DNA of 64,000 nt from a virus. Both the position numbers and the translations under genes were made by a program. The stretch spans positions 16,849 through 80,848 of IMG/VR virus record IMGVR_UViG_3300042691_034899; one strand, written 5' to 3'. The notes beneath the pieces were generated by a model. That model ran no database searches, had not been told where the DNA came from, and worked only from the letters and a program-made list of their open reading frames with translations. Every line of letters begins with the position of its first letter. Positions within the stretch are counted from its first letter, which is position 1. Positions 7,088 to 15,871 of this stretch are shown here, piece by piece.

Positions 7088-8659
7088 ATGAGAAAATATC
7101 ATAAATATGACAACGATCTAATTGAGGATCTTTGTAAAAAACAACCTGAAGACAACTTCAATTTAACAGATGTAGCTAAAAGGTATTGTAAAAAGAAGGA
7201 TATAGACTTCTCTGTCTATATAGCTAGAAGCATTCAAAAAATTGTTGCAAATAATAACTTTAATGTTTCAAACGTAAAACCTTTAAAATCTAAAGCTTAT
7301 ACAGCAGCTGTAAAAAGAAAGTTTAAAAGTAAGAAATCAAACTATATTGTTACTTGGGCTCAAGCTCATACTCCAATAGATGAAAATCTATGGAACAATA
7401 TCAAAGTATACGCTGAATATCACAATGCTGATATTATAGTTATGCCAGGAACTTACCTAAATAATAATTCAGTTTTCACAAAACGAGTTGAGGTATGGGA
7501 TTCTGAATTAGTTGATTACTTATACGCTACAGAAGCATCTGTACACAATCATCTAACAATGATACCAGATGCTGATATTATACCAACTGCAGAAAGACCA
7601 CTACTTGGATTATTTAGTGTAACTGGAATTGAAAGCTGTATCATTGGACATCCAAGACAACACATGGACATTGTACCTACAATGAAAAATTCAAGAAGGA
7701 AGTTCATGTTTACAACTGGGTCAATTACTGTTCCTAATTACAGAAAGTCAAGAGTAGGTAAGAAGGCTAAAGTCCATCACAAGATGGGTTTTCTTTTTGT
7801 TGAAAATCTAAATGAGGATAATTTTACAGCTAGACACGTACATGCAGATGACGATGGTTCATTTACAGATCTAGTATTTTCAGTTTCAAATGGTAAAGTA
7901 TCATTTGAGAAGAGCTGGGAAGCAATGGTATTTGGTGATACTCATTTATCAAAAGAGGATCCAAAAATGCTAGAAGAATCAAAAAGGTTGTGTAAATTAG
8001 CAAACTGTAAAAGAACAATATGGCATGACCTTGCAGATGGGTACTCTATAAATCCACATCAAGAGAAAGACTATGTTGAACAAGTTGTAAAAGCAAAGAA
8101 AGGTTTAAACAGTCTTGAAGAAGAACTAAATAGAAGTGTGGAGTTCTTAAATGGATGGTTAGATTATAATCCAGTAATAATTCCAAGTAATCACAACGAT
8201 TGGATTGACAAATGGGTTAGATTCAATAGAGGATCAAAAGATATTAACAATGCTATGATATTCAATAGATTTCAAAATATTCTATTTGAAGAGAAGGCTC
8301 CAAAAGGACTCTATGCATATGTTCTAGAAGAGACTTTTGGAGATAGTATTACTTGTTTATCAAGAGATGATTCTTATGAAGTTTGTGGAATAGAGCTTAA
8401 TAATCATGGAGATCTTGGATCTAATGGAGCAAAAGGAACTCCAACAACATTTGCAAAACTTAACACTCCAGTTGTATCAGGAGATAAGCATTACCCATAT
8501 ACACTAGATAATGCACATGGAGTTGGTCTATCATCTGTACTAGATCACAAGTATAATAGAGGTATGTCTAGTTGGGCTCAGAGTAATGGTATAATTTTAC
8601 CAAACGGAAGATTCCAACACTTACTTTATTTCGATGGTAAATTCACTAATTTAATTTAA
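7088..8659 (+). CDS. Calcineurin-like metallophosphoesterase with N-terminal helical domain (523 aa)
   Basis: Residues 1-65 are helical and may bind DNA. The C-terminal half carries metallophosphoesterase signatures: FGDTHLS near residue 282, PSNHNDW near 368 (the GNHD position), NNHGDLGSNGAKGTP near 437-451 and SGDKHYPYT near 465. The order and the NNHGD/GDKH pair recall the phosphoesterase domain of T5 A1-type early phage proteins. Likely a metal-dependent nuclease or nucleotidase; host DNA degradation is possible. It is translated just before groEL. Confidence 0.65.
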   Translation: MRKYHKYDNDLIEDLCKKQPEDNFNLTDVAKRYCKKKDIDFSVYIARSIQKIVANNNFNVSNVKPLKSKAYTAAVKRKFKSKKSNYIVTWAQAHTPIDENLWNNIKVYAEYHNADIIVMPGTYLNNNSVFTKRVEVWDSELVDYLYATEASVHNHLTMIPDADIIPTAERPLLGLFSVTGIESCIIGHPRQHMDIVPTMKNSRRKFMFTTGSITVPNYRKSRVGKKAKVHHKMGFLFVENLNEDNFTARHVHADDDGSFTDLVFSVSNGKVSFEKSWEAMVFGDTHLSKEDPKMLEESKRLCKLANCKRTIWHDLADGYSINPHQEKDYVEQVVKAKKGLNSLEEELNRSVEFLNGWLDYNPVIIPSNHNDWIDKWVRFNRGSKDINNAMIFNRFQNILFEEKAPKGLYAYVLEETFGDSITCLSRDDSYEVCGIELNNHGDLGSNGAKGTPTTFAKLNTPVVSGDKHYPYTLDNAHGVGLSSVLDHKYNRGMSSWAQSNGIILPNGRFQHLLYFDGKFTNLI

Positions 8660-8670
8660 ATAAAACCAAT

Positions 8671-10260
8671 ATGTCAAAACAAATTATTTTTAACAAGGAA
8701 GCAAGAGAAAAGCTTTTATCAGGTGCTGATAAATTAGCTGATGCCGTAAGAGTTACCCTTGGAGCTAAGGGTAGAAATGTTATGATTGGAGAAGGCATGC
8801 ACTCAGCGTTTGTTACTAATGATGGTGTAACAGTTGCTAGAGCTGTAGAACTTGATGATCCAATTGAAAATATTGGTGCGTATTTCTTAAAAGAAGCTGC
8901 ATCAAAAACAGAGGAAATGGCAGGAGATGGTACAACTACTTGTACAATACTAACTCATTCGATGCTTAAATTAGGGATGAAGTATCTAGCCGCCGATGCA
9001 AATCCGATGGATTTAAAAAGAGGAATGCACAAAACGCTAGAAAAACTTGTGTCAATGATTGATAAAGATTCTAAGAAGATCAGTATTAATAGTGATGAGT
9101 TACGACATGTAGCCACAATATCTGCTAACAATGATCCATTTATTGGAGACTTAATTGCAGAAGCTATTCATAGAGTAGGTAAATCTGGTATTGTATCTGT
9201 TGAGCAATCAACAAATATGGAAACTAGAATTGAAGTTGTTGAGGGTACTGAATTTGACAAGGGTTACATTCACCCCTACTTTATGACAAATGTAGAGAAG
9301 GAAAGAGCCGAGTTAGATAATGTATATGTCTTAGTTACTGATCACAAGATTTTTAGTATGCGTGAACTTCTTCCTATACTAGAAAAAGTTGGAAGAAGCA
9401 AACCCCTATTGATTATCTCTGACGAGATTGACTCTAATGTTGTTCCAACTATTATCTTGAATCACACACAGGGTATTGTAAATGTATGCTGTGTAAAAGC
9501 TCCAGGATTTGGAGACACAAGAGTAAGTATGCTTGAAGACATTGCAGCTATTACAGGTGCAGAACTTATCTCATCAAGTAAGAGTATGAAACTTGAGGAT
9601 GTTACATTAGAAATGCTTGGGTATGCTACTAAGGTTAACGTATCAAAAGATAGAACTACAATCATTGATGGCAACGGAGATGCAGATATTATTGAAGCAA
9701 GAATCAAACAAATAGAAAGCCTTATTCAAACTGAGGACGATGCATATGCAAAAGATAAACTTCAAGAAAGATTGGGTAGACTAACTGGAGGAGCTGCAGT
9801 CTTATTTGTTGGAGGGACAACAGAGACAGAAATGGAAGAGAAGAAGTATAGAGTAGATGATGCTTTATCTGCTACTAAAGCTGCTCTTGAAGAGGGTATT
9901 GTTCCAGGTGGTGGAGTAGAACTTGCTGTAGTTGGTCACAAATTCAATAAGGAAGCCTCAGACATCTTTTTAAATGACGATGAAAGACTTGGTGCAGAAA
10001 TAGTTTTAAAGTCTCTTAGAGAGCCTCTATATCAAATTCTTAAGAATGCTGGAATCAGTGGAGATAAAATCTATACTGATATCTGCGAAAGTGAAAGTGG
10101 AAAGATGGGTTATGATCTAAATAAGGATCAGTATGTTGACATGCTAGAAGCAGGTATTGTAGATCCAGCAAAAGTAACTAAAGCTGCATTGATGAATTCA
10201 ACATCAATTGCATCAATGATATTAACAACAGAAGCTATAATCGCTAAAAAACCAGAATAG
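8671..10260 (+). CDS. groEL: Chaperonin GroEL (529 aa)
   Basis: Full-length group I chaperonin. ATP site TLGAKGRNV near residues 29-37, NDGVTVAR (the Asp52 region), GDGTTT near 85-90 and the DALSATKAALEEGIVPGGG segment holding the ATPase Asp398 equivalent. It ends in IAKKPE and lacks the GGM repeat tail of bacterial GroEL. groES follows directly, the reverse of the usual bacterial groES-groEL order. Probably folds phage virion proteins. Confidence 0.97.
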   Translation: MSKQIIFNKEAREKLLSGADKLADAVRVTLGAKGRNVMIGEGMHSAFVTNDGVTVARAVELDDPIENIGAYFLKEAASKTEEMAGDGTTTCTILTHSMLKLGMKYLAADANPMDLKRGMHKTLEKLVSMIDKDSKKISINSDELRHVATISANNDPFIGDLIAEAIHRVGKSGIVSVEQSTNMETRIEVVEGTEFDKGYIHPYFMTNVEKERAELDNVYVLVTDHKIFSMRELLPILEKVGRSKPLLIISDEIDSNVVPTIILNHTQGIVNVCCVKAPGFGDTRVSMLEDIAAITGAELISSSKSMKLEDVTLEMLGYATKVNVSKDRTTIIDGNGDADIIEARIKQIESLIQTEDDAYAKDKLQERLGRLTGGAAVLFVGGTTETEMEEKKYRVDDALSATKAALEEGIVPGGGVELAVVGHKFNKEASDIFLNDDERLGAEIVLKSLREPLYQILKNAGISGDKIYTDICESESGKMGYDLNKDQYVDMLEAGIVDPAKVTKAALMNSTSIASMILTTEAIIAKKPE

Positions 10261-10509
10261 ATGAGAGCAATAAAAAATAAGTTAATTGTAAAAGTACAAT
10301 TGGAAGCAGAGAAATCTGAGTCAGGAATTATAGTTGATACAGAAAAGAAACCAGATAGAGGTATTGTAACCTCAATTGGAAAAGAGGTCACAGATGAGAT
10401 CAAAGTTGGTGACACAGTTGTCTTTAGTCAATTCGCTGGAAAAGCGGAGAAGATAGGAGAAGATAACTATGTCCTACTTAATGAGGGCGAGGTGTATTAC
10501 GCAATATAA
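10261..10509 (+). CDS. groES: Co-chaperonin GroES (82 aa)
   Basis: Starts one base after the groEL stop. Matches GroES: RAIKNKLIVK start, ESGIIV mobile-loop segment, RGIVTSIGKEV, VGDTVVFSQFAG, and the NEGEVYYAI end. At 82 residues it is shorter than host GroES (about 92-97), with a shortened mobile loop and no extended roof loop. Partner of the upstream GroEL. Confidence 0.93.
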   Translation: MRAIKNKLIVKVQLEAEKSESGIIVDTEKKPDRGIVTSIGKEVTDEIKVGDTVVFSQFAGKAEKIGEDNYVLLNEGEVYYAI

Positions 10510-10595
10510 TGGATGCTATTGCAGTAATCTTACTAGTTATACTAGCTGCAATATTCGGCAGCAAGAGAAGGATCAATAATAGAAAAAACTTTTAG
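10509..10595 (+). CDS. Small single-span membrane protein (28 aa)
   Basis: TAATG overlap with the groES stop. The peptide MDAIAVILLVILAAIFGSKR followed by a basic tail is a textbook single transmembrane segment. The next gene starts directly at its stop. Function unknown; such minis are common in this genome. Confidence 0.6.
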   Translation: MDAIAVILLVILAAIFGSKRRINNRKNF

Positions 10596-10832
10596 ATGGA
10601 TATTAAAAAATTGGCAGAAGAGTTTACAAAAAAGCCAGGCAATTCAGTAGTATCAGCAGAGATGCTTGTAAACTTCTATAAGTTTATTGAATCTCAAAAT
10701 GTTGAGGATGAGATGTTAGCATCTAAATTAGGATTAACCTACACAGGGGTAGCCGACTATTGGGTTATGAGCGGCTCTCCTAGTAGGATTGTTTATGAGT
10801 TTACAGGTTTTGGATTTAGAGAGATTAAATAA
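10596..10832 (+). CDS. Hypothetical protein (78 aa)
   Basis: Not recognised. Helical N-terminal half, beta C-terminal part. Adjacent to the Gmk-like gene in the same operon. Confidence 0.7.
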   Translation: MDIKKLAEEFTKKPGNSVVSAEMLVNFYKFIESQNVEDEMLASKLGLTYTGVADYWVMSGSPSRIVYEFTGFGFREIK

Positions 10833-10834
10833 AA

Positions 10835-11362
10835 ATGAGAAAGCTTAAGAAGCGAATTATTATTTGCGGACATGCAGCATCTGGTAAAGATTATCTAGCT
10901 GCTGAGTTTATAAATCAAGGATATAAAAAAGATATAAGCAAGACCACTAGGCCAATGAGATCTGGTGAAAAACCTGGAGTTACTTATAAGTTTGTATCGT
11001 ATAATGATTTTAAAAATAGTATCTCAAAAGGGGATTTCTTTGAGTACCTAAATTTTAACGGCTGGTACTATGGTACTACACTTGACAGTTGGAATACATC
11101 TGATATTTTTATCATGGCTCCATCTGCTATAAAAAAATTACCTAAAGAAGATAGAGAAGAAAGTGTAGTACTATTCATAGATATCGATAGGTCCGAAAGA
11201 TTAAATAGAATATCTAAGAGATCTGATGCTGATTCTGTAACGAGAAGATTACTTGCTGACGATGATGATTTCAATGGCTTTATAAGCTATGATTATAGGG
11301 AGACTTCTCCTAACTTTAATAGTAAATCTATAGTTGAGTTTTTAATACGTATAGCTTCATGA
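10835..11362 (+). CDS. gmk: Guanylate kinase-like nucleotide kinase (175 aa)
   Basis: P-loop GHAASGKD at residues 12-19, then the GMP-binding signature SKTTRPMRSGEKPGVTYKFV (about 34-53) and EYLNFNGWYYGTT (about 69-81), in the guanylate kinase order. It phosphorylates (d)GMP to (d)GDP and fits with ThyA, RNR and dUTPase in phage dNTP supply. The P-loop ends in KD rather than KS/KT. Shorter than host Gmk (about 190-205 aa). Confidence 0.8.
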   Translation: MRKLKKRIIICGHAASGKDYLAAEFINQGYKKDISKTTRPMRSGEKPGVTYKFVSYNDFKNSISKGDFFEYLNFNGWYYGTTLDSWNTSDIFIMAPSAIKKLPKEDREESVVLFIDIDRSERLNRISKRSDADSVTRRLLADDDDFNGFISYDYRETSPNFNSKSIVEFLIRIAS

Positions 11363-11547
11363 TAATTAATGTAATTACTAATTCTGATAAAAAAGAAAAC
11401 CTGGACACACTATTATATGAAATGTATCCAGGTTGTAAAATACTAAGTAGTAGTATTATAAAGGTTGAGTATCACAAAGAATACAAGTATTCAAAGTCTT
11501 TTAAAGTACAAAAGGATGGGTTACTCATTTTCCATGATAGAGATTAA
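11359..11547 (+). CDS. Hypothetical protein (62 aa)
   Basis: Not recognised. ATGA overlap with the Gmk-like gene. Its 3' end overlaps the convergent gene on the other strand by 27 nt, marking the end of this rightward operon. Confidence 0.6.
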   Translation: MIINVITNSDKKENLDTLLYEMYPGCKILSSSIIKVEYHKEYKYSKSFKVQKDGLLIFHDRD

Positions 11548-11817
11548 ATCTCTTGCCTCAGCAGCTTTTTCAAACATCTCGTTTTCAACAAAATATTTTT
11601 GAGCATTCTCAAGAACATCTTTGATCATATCTGTATGGATGTAAACTTTACCGAGAACTTCTTCTCCAAAATCAAAATCTACAAGTAGAAGTATCTCTTC
11701 TTCTGATCCATTTTCAATAAATTCTCTACATTTTTCCAATCCTTTTTCGTGGATTAATGACCTGTTATTCTCAAGCCATTTTTCAATTACATCACTTACG
11801 TCTTCTTCGTCTTTCAT
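11521..11817 (-). CDS. Hypothetical acidic protein with UVR-like C-terminal helix pair (98 aa)
   Basis: Highly acidic. The C-terminus YFVENEMFEKAAEARDLI resembles the UVR motif found in UvrB/UvrC and ClpC-type proteins. No other domain seen. Last gene of the leftward thyA group. Confidence 0.65.
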   Translation of the reverse strand: MKDEEDVSDVIEKWLENNRSLIHEKGLEKCREFIENGSEEEILLLVDFDFGEEVLGKVYIHTDMIKDVLENAQKYFVENEMFEKAAEARDLISIMENE

Positions 11818-11818
11818 C

Positions 11819-12082
11819 TTACTTCATTAAATTATGCATAGAGTGCTTTATTTTATCGATCATTACTTTTACTAGAATCCTGTATATGAAAAGTATAGCA
11901 ACGCAAATAATAGATGAAGTAATTCCAATTTTTGTTGCATAAGGGAACTCCCAAACTGCTAATACTAAACTTAAAATTGATAGTATAAAGAATCCTAACT
12001 GAGTGTATATCAACCACTTGAATCTTTCAGCGACATAATTTTCAGCGTGATGCTTAATCATATATTCAATAAAATCTCTCAT
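11819..12082 (-). CDS. Two-span membrane protein (87 aa)
   Basis: Two hydrophobic stretches (about residues 28-45 and 55-75) flanked by basic segments. I chose the ATG at 12082 over the longer frame from 12103 because a promoter -7 element lies at 12101-12108, which would place the upstream ATG before the transcription start. Function unknown. Confidence 0.65.
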   Translation of the reverse strand: MRDFIEYMIKHHAENYVAERFKWLIYTQLGFFILSILSLVLAVWEFPYATKIGITSSIICVAILFIYRILVKVMIDKIKHSMHNLMK

Positions 12083-12100
12083 AAAAAATGTATATATGTA

Positions 12101-12131
12101 CAAATATACAAAATATTTTTTAATTAGACAA
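12101..12131 (-). promoter_or_regulatory. Leftward promoter TTG-N20-TATATTTG
   Basis: On the minus strand TTG (12131-12129) and TATATTTG (12108-12101) are separated by 20 nt. It would drive the membrane protein and UVR-like gene independently of thyA. Confidence 0.65.
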
Positions 12132-12518
12132 CATAGAAGAGACTCTAGACCTAGATTTCTCCCCTATTGGAATTGGATAACCACCCTCATCTATATGTAC
12201 AAATTTAATATGTGTTTTTAGAACCACAACTTGTTTACCTGTATATACATTATGAGCTCTTGCCTCCATGTATAAATTTATAGAAGAGTTACCTATTGAT
12301 TGTGGATAACCGTATATTTTAATTAGCTGTCCTTCACGAGCTGGCTTTTCAAAATTACATTTATCAATTGATACTGTAACCATTCTAGGTGTATCACAAA
12401 GCTGCATTGCATAACCTGCTGCTGAAGCATCAATCCATGCTAAAAGTTTTCCACCGAATAGGTTACCATGAAAACCTAAATCGGATTTTTTAATTGGGTG
12501 TGAGTTTAATAATTCCAT
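12120..12518 (-). CDS. Acyl-CoA thioesterase, hotdog fold (132 aa)
   Basis: The sequence HGNLFGGKLLAWIDASAAGY near residues 17-36 is the signature of YciA/BACH-type acyl-CoA thioesterases, including the active-site Asp in WIDAS. Family length fits. It would hydrolyse acyl-CoA to free CoA and fatty acid in the cytosol. Such an enzyme is unusual in a phage; it shares its start base with the thyA stop (TAATG-type coupling), so it is expressed with the nucleotide genes. A role in lipid or CoA metabolism of the infected cell is inferred. Confidence 0.8.
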   Translation of the reverse strand: MELLNSHPIKKSDLGFHGNLFGGKLLAWIDASAAGYAMQLCDTPRMVTVSIDKCNFEKPAREGQLIKIYGYPQSIGNSSINLYMEARAHNVYTGKQVVVLKTHIKFVHIDEGGYPIPIGEKSRSRVSSMLSN

Positions 12519-13552
12519 TAATTTGATAAAGGTGCTTTAATATGTGGATGTGATTTATAATCTTCAATCAGAAAATCTTGTACCTCAATATATTCTATTT
12601 GTCCTAGTATGTCTGAATCGGGATTCCAGAATTCATCATTAATAGTTAATGAACATAATGAATAAGGTTCCCTACTGATTTGTTCTTTAGCTTGATCTAC
12701 GTGGTTTAAGTATAAATGTGTATCACCTAAATTACCAATTAATTCATCAGGAACCATGTTAACTTCTTTTGCAATTATTTCAAGAAGCAGCCCATATGAC
12801 GCTATATTAAATGGCAAACCAAGAAATGTATCTACCGAACGTTGATTCCACATTAGAGAAATAGCTCTGTATTTTCCTGGATTAGTAATCTTTTCCTCTC
12901 TAGTTGTTGGTCTTGTATAAAATTGAAAATCAGTATGACATGGTGGAAGTGTCATTTGGCCCAATTCACCAACATTCCAAGCCGAAACTTTATTACGTCT
13001 AGAATCTGGATCTGTTTTAAGTAAGTGGATTGAGTTTGCGATTTGATCATACTTTGGGACTTTTTTAAAATCGGTCTCCATTCCATGATTCCATCCAGTA
13101 GGTACTTTATGGAACCCTCCCCAACTTCTCCATTGAGCTCCATAAATAGGACCTAATTCACCCCACTTCTTAGCAAACTCTTCATCAAGCTTTATCGCTT
13201 TTTCGAAGTCTTCTTTTGACAACTTTGGTATTGTACTAAATGGTGAAGTTTCATTTGCTTTATCATTCCATTCACAATACTTCTTATATGCATCCCCCAT
13301 CCAGATGTTACAATCATTCTCAATAAGGTACTTAATGTTTGTATCTCCACGTAAGAACCAAAGAAGCTCTGCTACTACACCTTTCCAATAAACTTTTTTT
13401 GTAGTTAAGATTGGGAACCCTTCTGACATCTTGTGTCTAATCTGTCTTCCAAATACTGATAAGGTTCCAGTACCAGTTCGGTCTTCTTTCCTAATACCAT
13501 TATCTAGGATATCCTGTAAAAGTTCTTGGTACTGTTTATCTAGATTGTTCAT
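12518..13552 (-). CDS. thyA: Thymidylate synthase ThyA (344 aa)
   Basis: Converts dUMP to dTMP with methylene-tetrahydrofolate. Motifs: RTGTGTLSVFG start, GPIYGAQWR, catalytic Cys in LPPCHTDFQFY, RSVDTFLGLPFNIASYG and LGDTHLYLNH. It is longer than the E. coli enzyme (264 aa), with an insertion before GPIYG like the long Lactobacillus-type form. It overlaps the next upstream gene by 17 nt. Works with dUTPase, RNR and the Gmk-like kinase. Confidence 0.97.
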   Translation of the reverse strand: MNNLDKQYQELLQDILDNGIRKEDRTGTGTLSVFGRQIRHKMSEGFPILTTKKVYWKGVVAELLWFLRGDTNIKYLIENDCNIWMGDAYKKYCEWNDKANETSPFSTIPKLSKEDFEKAIKLDEEFAKKWGELGPIYGAQWRSWGGFHKVPTGWNHGMETDFKKVPKYDQIANSIHLLKTDPDSRRNKVSAWNVGELGQMTLPPCHTDFQFYTRPTTREEKITNPGKYRAISLMWNQRSVDTFLGLPFNIASYGLLLEIIAKEVNMVPDELIGNLGDTHLYLNHVDQAKEQISREPYSLCSLTINDEFWNPDSDILGQIEYIEVQDFLIEDYKSHPHIKAPLSN

Positions 13553-14129
13553 TAAGCTCGCATATTATTTGGTCAGATGATTTATCTTTTCTGTGTGAAA
13601 AATGTATATGAGAATCAACAGTCATATTTGATCTGTTAGGATTCTTCTTCCATTTCTCATGTCTTATAACTTGTATTATATCAAATGCAATTCTGCAGGA
13701 GTCATCAACAGATGGGTTATAGATCCCCCAAGATCCATGAAGTGGCATAGTAATATCATTGATCAAAATGTTTCTTGGCCGCAATAAAGCTCTATCCGCA
13801 TCATCTCTAATCTGATGATACCTTGAATAGTCAGTACTCAACTTAACATCTTTAAGTTTTATCCAAGCTTTCTCTTCCACCCAATGTCCATCTTTACCAA
13901 CACTTCCATTAATCAATGCTTTACCATTTTTAATTTCAAGTATCTCACCTTGAGGAGTCCTATCACCCACCTCTGGTTTTTTAGTTGGCCTACATAAAGA
14001 CTCAATAAAACTTTGAAATGTTGGATGATCTTTTATTCTTTCGAACTGACCAGCTCCAATCCTAGAATAGAAATCAAGAGCATCCTGTACAATCCAGAGC
14101 TGCTCATCTGTTAGTTTTAAAGTATTCAT
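13536..14129 (-). CDS. Conserved phage hypothetical protein (197 aa)
   Basis: Start MNTLKLTDEQLWIVQDALDFYSRIGAGQ is of a type I recognise from many phages, without known function. The middle has a beta-rich segment. Overlaps thyA at its 3' end and shares a base with the DUF1653 gene at its start, so it is part of the same translation-coupled operon. Confidence 0.7.
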   Translation of the reverse strand: MNTLKLTDEQLWIVQDALDFYSRIGAGQFERIKDHPTFQSFIESLCRPTKKPEVGDRTPQGEILEIKNGKALINGSVGKDGHWVEEKAWIKLKDVKLSTDYSRYHQIRDDADRALLRPRNILINDITMPLHGSWGIYNPSVDDSCRIAFDIIQVIRHEKWKKNPNRSNMTVDSHIHFSHRKDKSSDQIICELNEQSR

Positions 14130-14344
14130 CAGTTTATTTTTCTAAATCTTGGTACAGGAAATTCCTCACTCACTACCTCATTCCAATGACTGTAAGGTCT
14201 TGCAAATACTTGTTCTGATTTATCCGATGTATAGATTACAAGCTCTTCGTTTGTTTCTGTATGCTTACTCATACAAATAATTTGGTATACACCACCTTTA
14301 TAGTGTAACCATTTCTCTAAGGGTTGTGGAATACTACCTTCCAT
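14129..14344 (-). CDS. DUF1653-type small protein (71 aa)
   Basis: HYKGGVYQIICMSKHTETNE, LVIYTSD, and ARPYSHW...PRFRKI follow the DUF1653 pattern (WxHYKGxxYxV ... VxYR ... RPxxxF ... RF). Family function unknown. Normal family length. Confidence 0.8.
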   Translation of the reverse strand: MEGSIPQPLEKWLHYKGGVYQIICMSKHTETNEELVIYTSDKSEQVFARPYSHWNEVVSEEFPVPRFRKIN

Positions 14345-14441
14345 ACTTTTTTCTTAAGTATGCTGCATATCTAGATTGCTTTCTTCCGTTAATAAAAAAC
14401 CAACCCCAGTTCATTTCAAACCATTTAATAAGTGCTTTCAT
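14334..14441 (-). CDS. Small basic, Trp-rich protein (35 aa)
   Basis: Coupled at both ends: ATGA overlap with the upstream gene and 11-nt overlap with the DUF1653 gene. Peptide starts MKALIKWFEMNWGWFFING and ends basic. The tight packing argues that it is real. Confidence 0.5.
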   Translation of the reverse strand: MKALIKWFEMNWGWFFINGRKQSRYAAYLRKKYGR

Positions 14442-14659
14442 AATATTACTCCTTTAACTTTTTTATACTTGGCCACATCATCAATCATATATAGTTTTGA
14501 TTCATGAGTTCCATACCATGACTCTTGATGAACATTTAAATACACATCTCTTTCTTCAGATATAACTGGATAGCTATGCCCTCCTTCATATCCGTCTACA
14601 AATACATGTAGATCTGGATCTAATCTATTTAATTCTTCGATAAGTTCTCTTACAGTCAT
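14438..14659 (-). CDS. Hypothetical protein (73 aa)
   Basis: MTVRELIEELNRLDPDLHVFVDGYEGGHS is a start found in many small phage proteins of unknown role. Start codon overlaps the upstream stop (ATGA). Confidence 0.7.
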   Translation of the reverse strand: MTVRELIEELNRLDPDLHVFVDGYEGGHSYPVISEERDVYLNVHQESWYGTHESKLYMIDDVAKYKKVKGVIL

Positions 14660-14790
14660 CAGTCACCTTCTTCATTGTTAATACCTCGTACTTTCGAAAG
14701 CTGAAATTTTATACTTTCTCGCATAGAAAATTCTTTAATGAACCTTAGAAATCTATGTTTACTTCCGCATCCAAATGTAGTCCTTTTCAT
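14659..14790 (-). CDS. Small basic protein (43 aa)
   Basis: Fills the gap between the secreted protein gene and the next gene; its TGA overlaps the following ATG. Starts MKRTTFGCGSKHRFLRFIKE. Not recognised. Confidence 0.45.
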   Translation of the reverse strand: MKRTTFGCGSKHRFLRFIKEFSMRESIKFQLSKVRGINNEEGD

Positions 14791-14803
14791 CTTTATTTCA
14801 AAA

Positions 14804-15871
14804 TTATTTTCTAAATTTTTTCATTGTGCCATCTTCAAAGATCTTAATGTACACACCTTCTCCAAGTTCACCATGCACTTCTCTTCCAAGCATGTCTACA
14901 ATCTTTATAACTTTTTTAACTTCAATTCTTGTATTATTTATAACAACAACTCCTATGATATCCATCGCTCCATCAAAGTCCCACTGTTTCAATCTGTAGT
15001 AATTAAGTTTCCCCTGTTCGAAATTGTGATCATTAAACAAGTACTCAGAAACTTCATTAGAGAACCCAACACTTTTCACATCTCCAATATATCTCCACTG
15101 ATCTCCATCAGTACTAGTCTCAATACTAAAGTAATCACTGTTATGTTCAGTAGCAGTACTCCACAAAAGTACATTTACTCCATCCTTGTTAAGTCCGCTA
15201 TACTCCATCATCTCTACTGGAAGCGAAGGATCAGCAGTCTCAATAAGTTCGATGTTATCAATCCACCACTCTTCACCAGTTGAATTGGCCCTTACAAATA
15301 TTCTACCTGCAAGCTGAGTTATTCCAGGAGTGAATACAAGAGTGATTGTAGAATACCCATCACCAGTAGTTGTTCTGTTACCACCACCAGCTGGGGTATA
15401 AGTATTAAGCGAACTATTTCGAACCTTGATTACTGATCCAGCAGGGTTGTAATTCCAATATGCATTACTAAAACCTGTCACTCTGATTTCATTTGTATAA
15501 CTAGTTCCTCCATTTGTACTAACTGATAGCTCCATGTAATCAGTACCATCAACTCCAGCAGTAGCAACAGTCGGCCCAGAGAACCTATAAGATCCTAACC
15601 TAAATCTAAGTGCATACTCAGATGAAGCAGTAAGCCCAGTCACATTTGGTAAAACATAAATATTAGATTCCACACTAGAGGATCCATTACCAGCTCCATA
15701 AATAGCAGCACTTAAATCTGGAGATACAGATACATTCATAAAGTACCCAGTAGTAGGAGAGTTCATAGCCCAATAACATGGCCAACTAAATGTTTCTATG
15801 TTATCAAATAACACAGTAGTCTGCCCCATAACAGAGAGGGGCATAAGTAGAGTTAGTAATAATTTTTTCAT
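14804..15871 (-). CDS. Secreted protein with probable T9SS sorting domain (355 aa)
   Basis: Residues 1-16 form a Sec signal peptide (MKKLLLTLLMPLSVMGQ). Residues about 20-215 are beta-rich, Gly/Ser/Thr-rich, like a jelly-roll or adhesin/carbohydrate-binding domain. Residues about 222-320 (LPVEMMEYSG, VLLWSTATEHNSDYFSIE, YYRLKQWDFDG) match the stalk that precedes T9SS signals in Bacteroidetes, and the end VDMLGREVHGELGEGVYIKI plus the basic tail matches the type A sorting domain. It would cross the outer membrane through the host type IX system and be attached or released. Operon mates are small phage genes, with ATGA coupling upstream. Confidence 0.75.
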   Translation of the reverse strand: MKKLLLTLLMPLSVMGQTTVLFDNIETFSWPCYWAMNSPTTGYFMNVSVSPDLSAAIYGAGNGSSSVESNIYVLPNVTGLTASSEYALRFRLGSYRFSGPTVATAGVDGTDYMELSVSTNGGTSYTNEIRVTGFSNAYWNYNPAGSVIKVRNSSLNTYTPAGGGNRTTTGDGYSTITLVFTPGITQLAGRIFVRANSTGEEWWIDNIELIETADPSLPVEMMEYSGLNKDGVNVLLWSTATEHNSDYFSIETSTDGDQWRYIGDVKSVGFSNEVSEYLFNDHNFEQGKLNYYRLKQWDFDGAMDIIGVVVINNTRIEVKKVIKIVDMLGREVHGELGEGVYIKIFEDGTMKKFRK

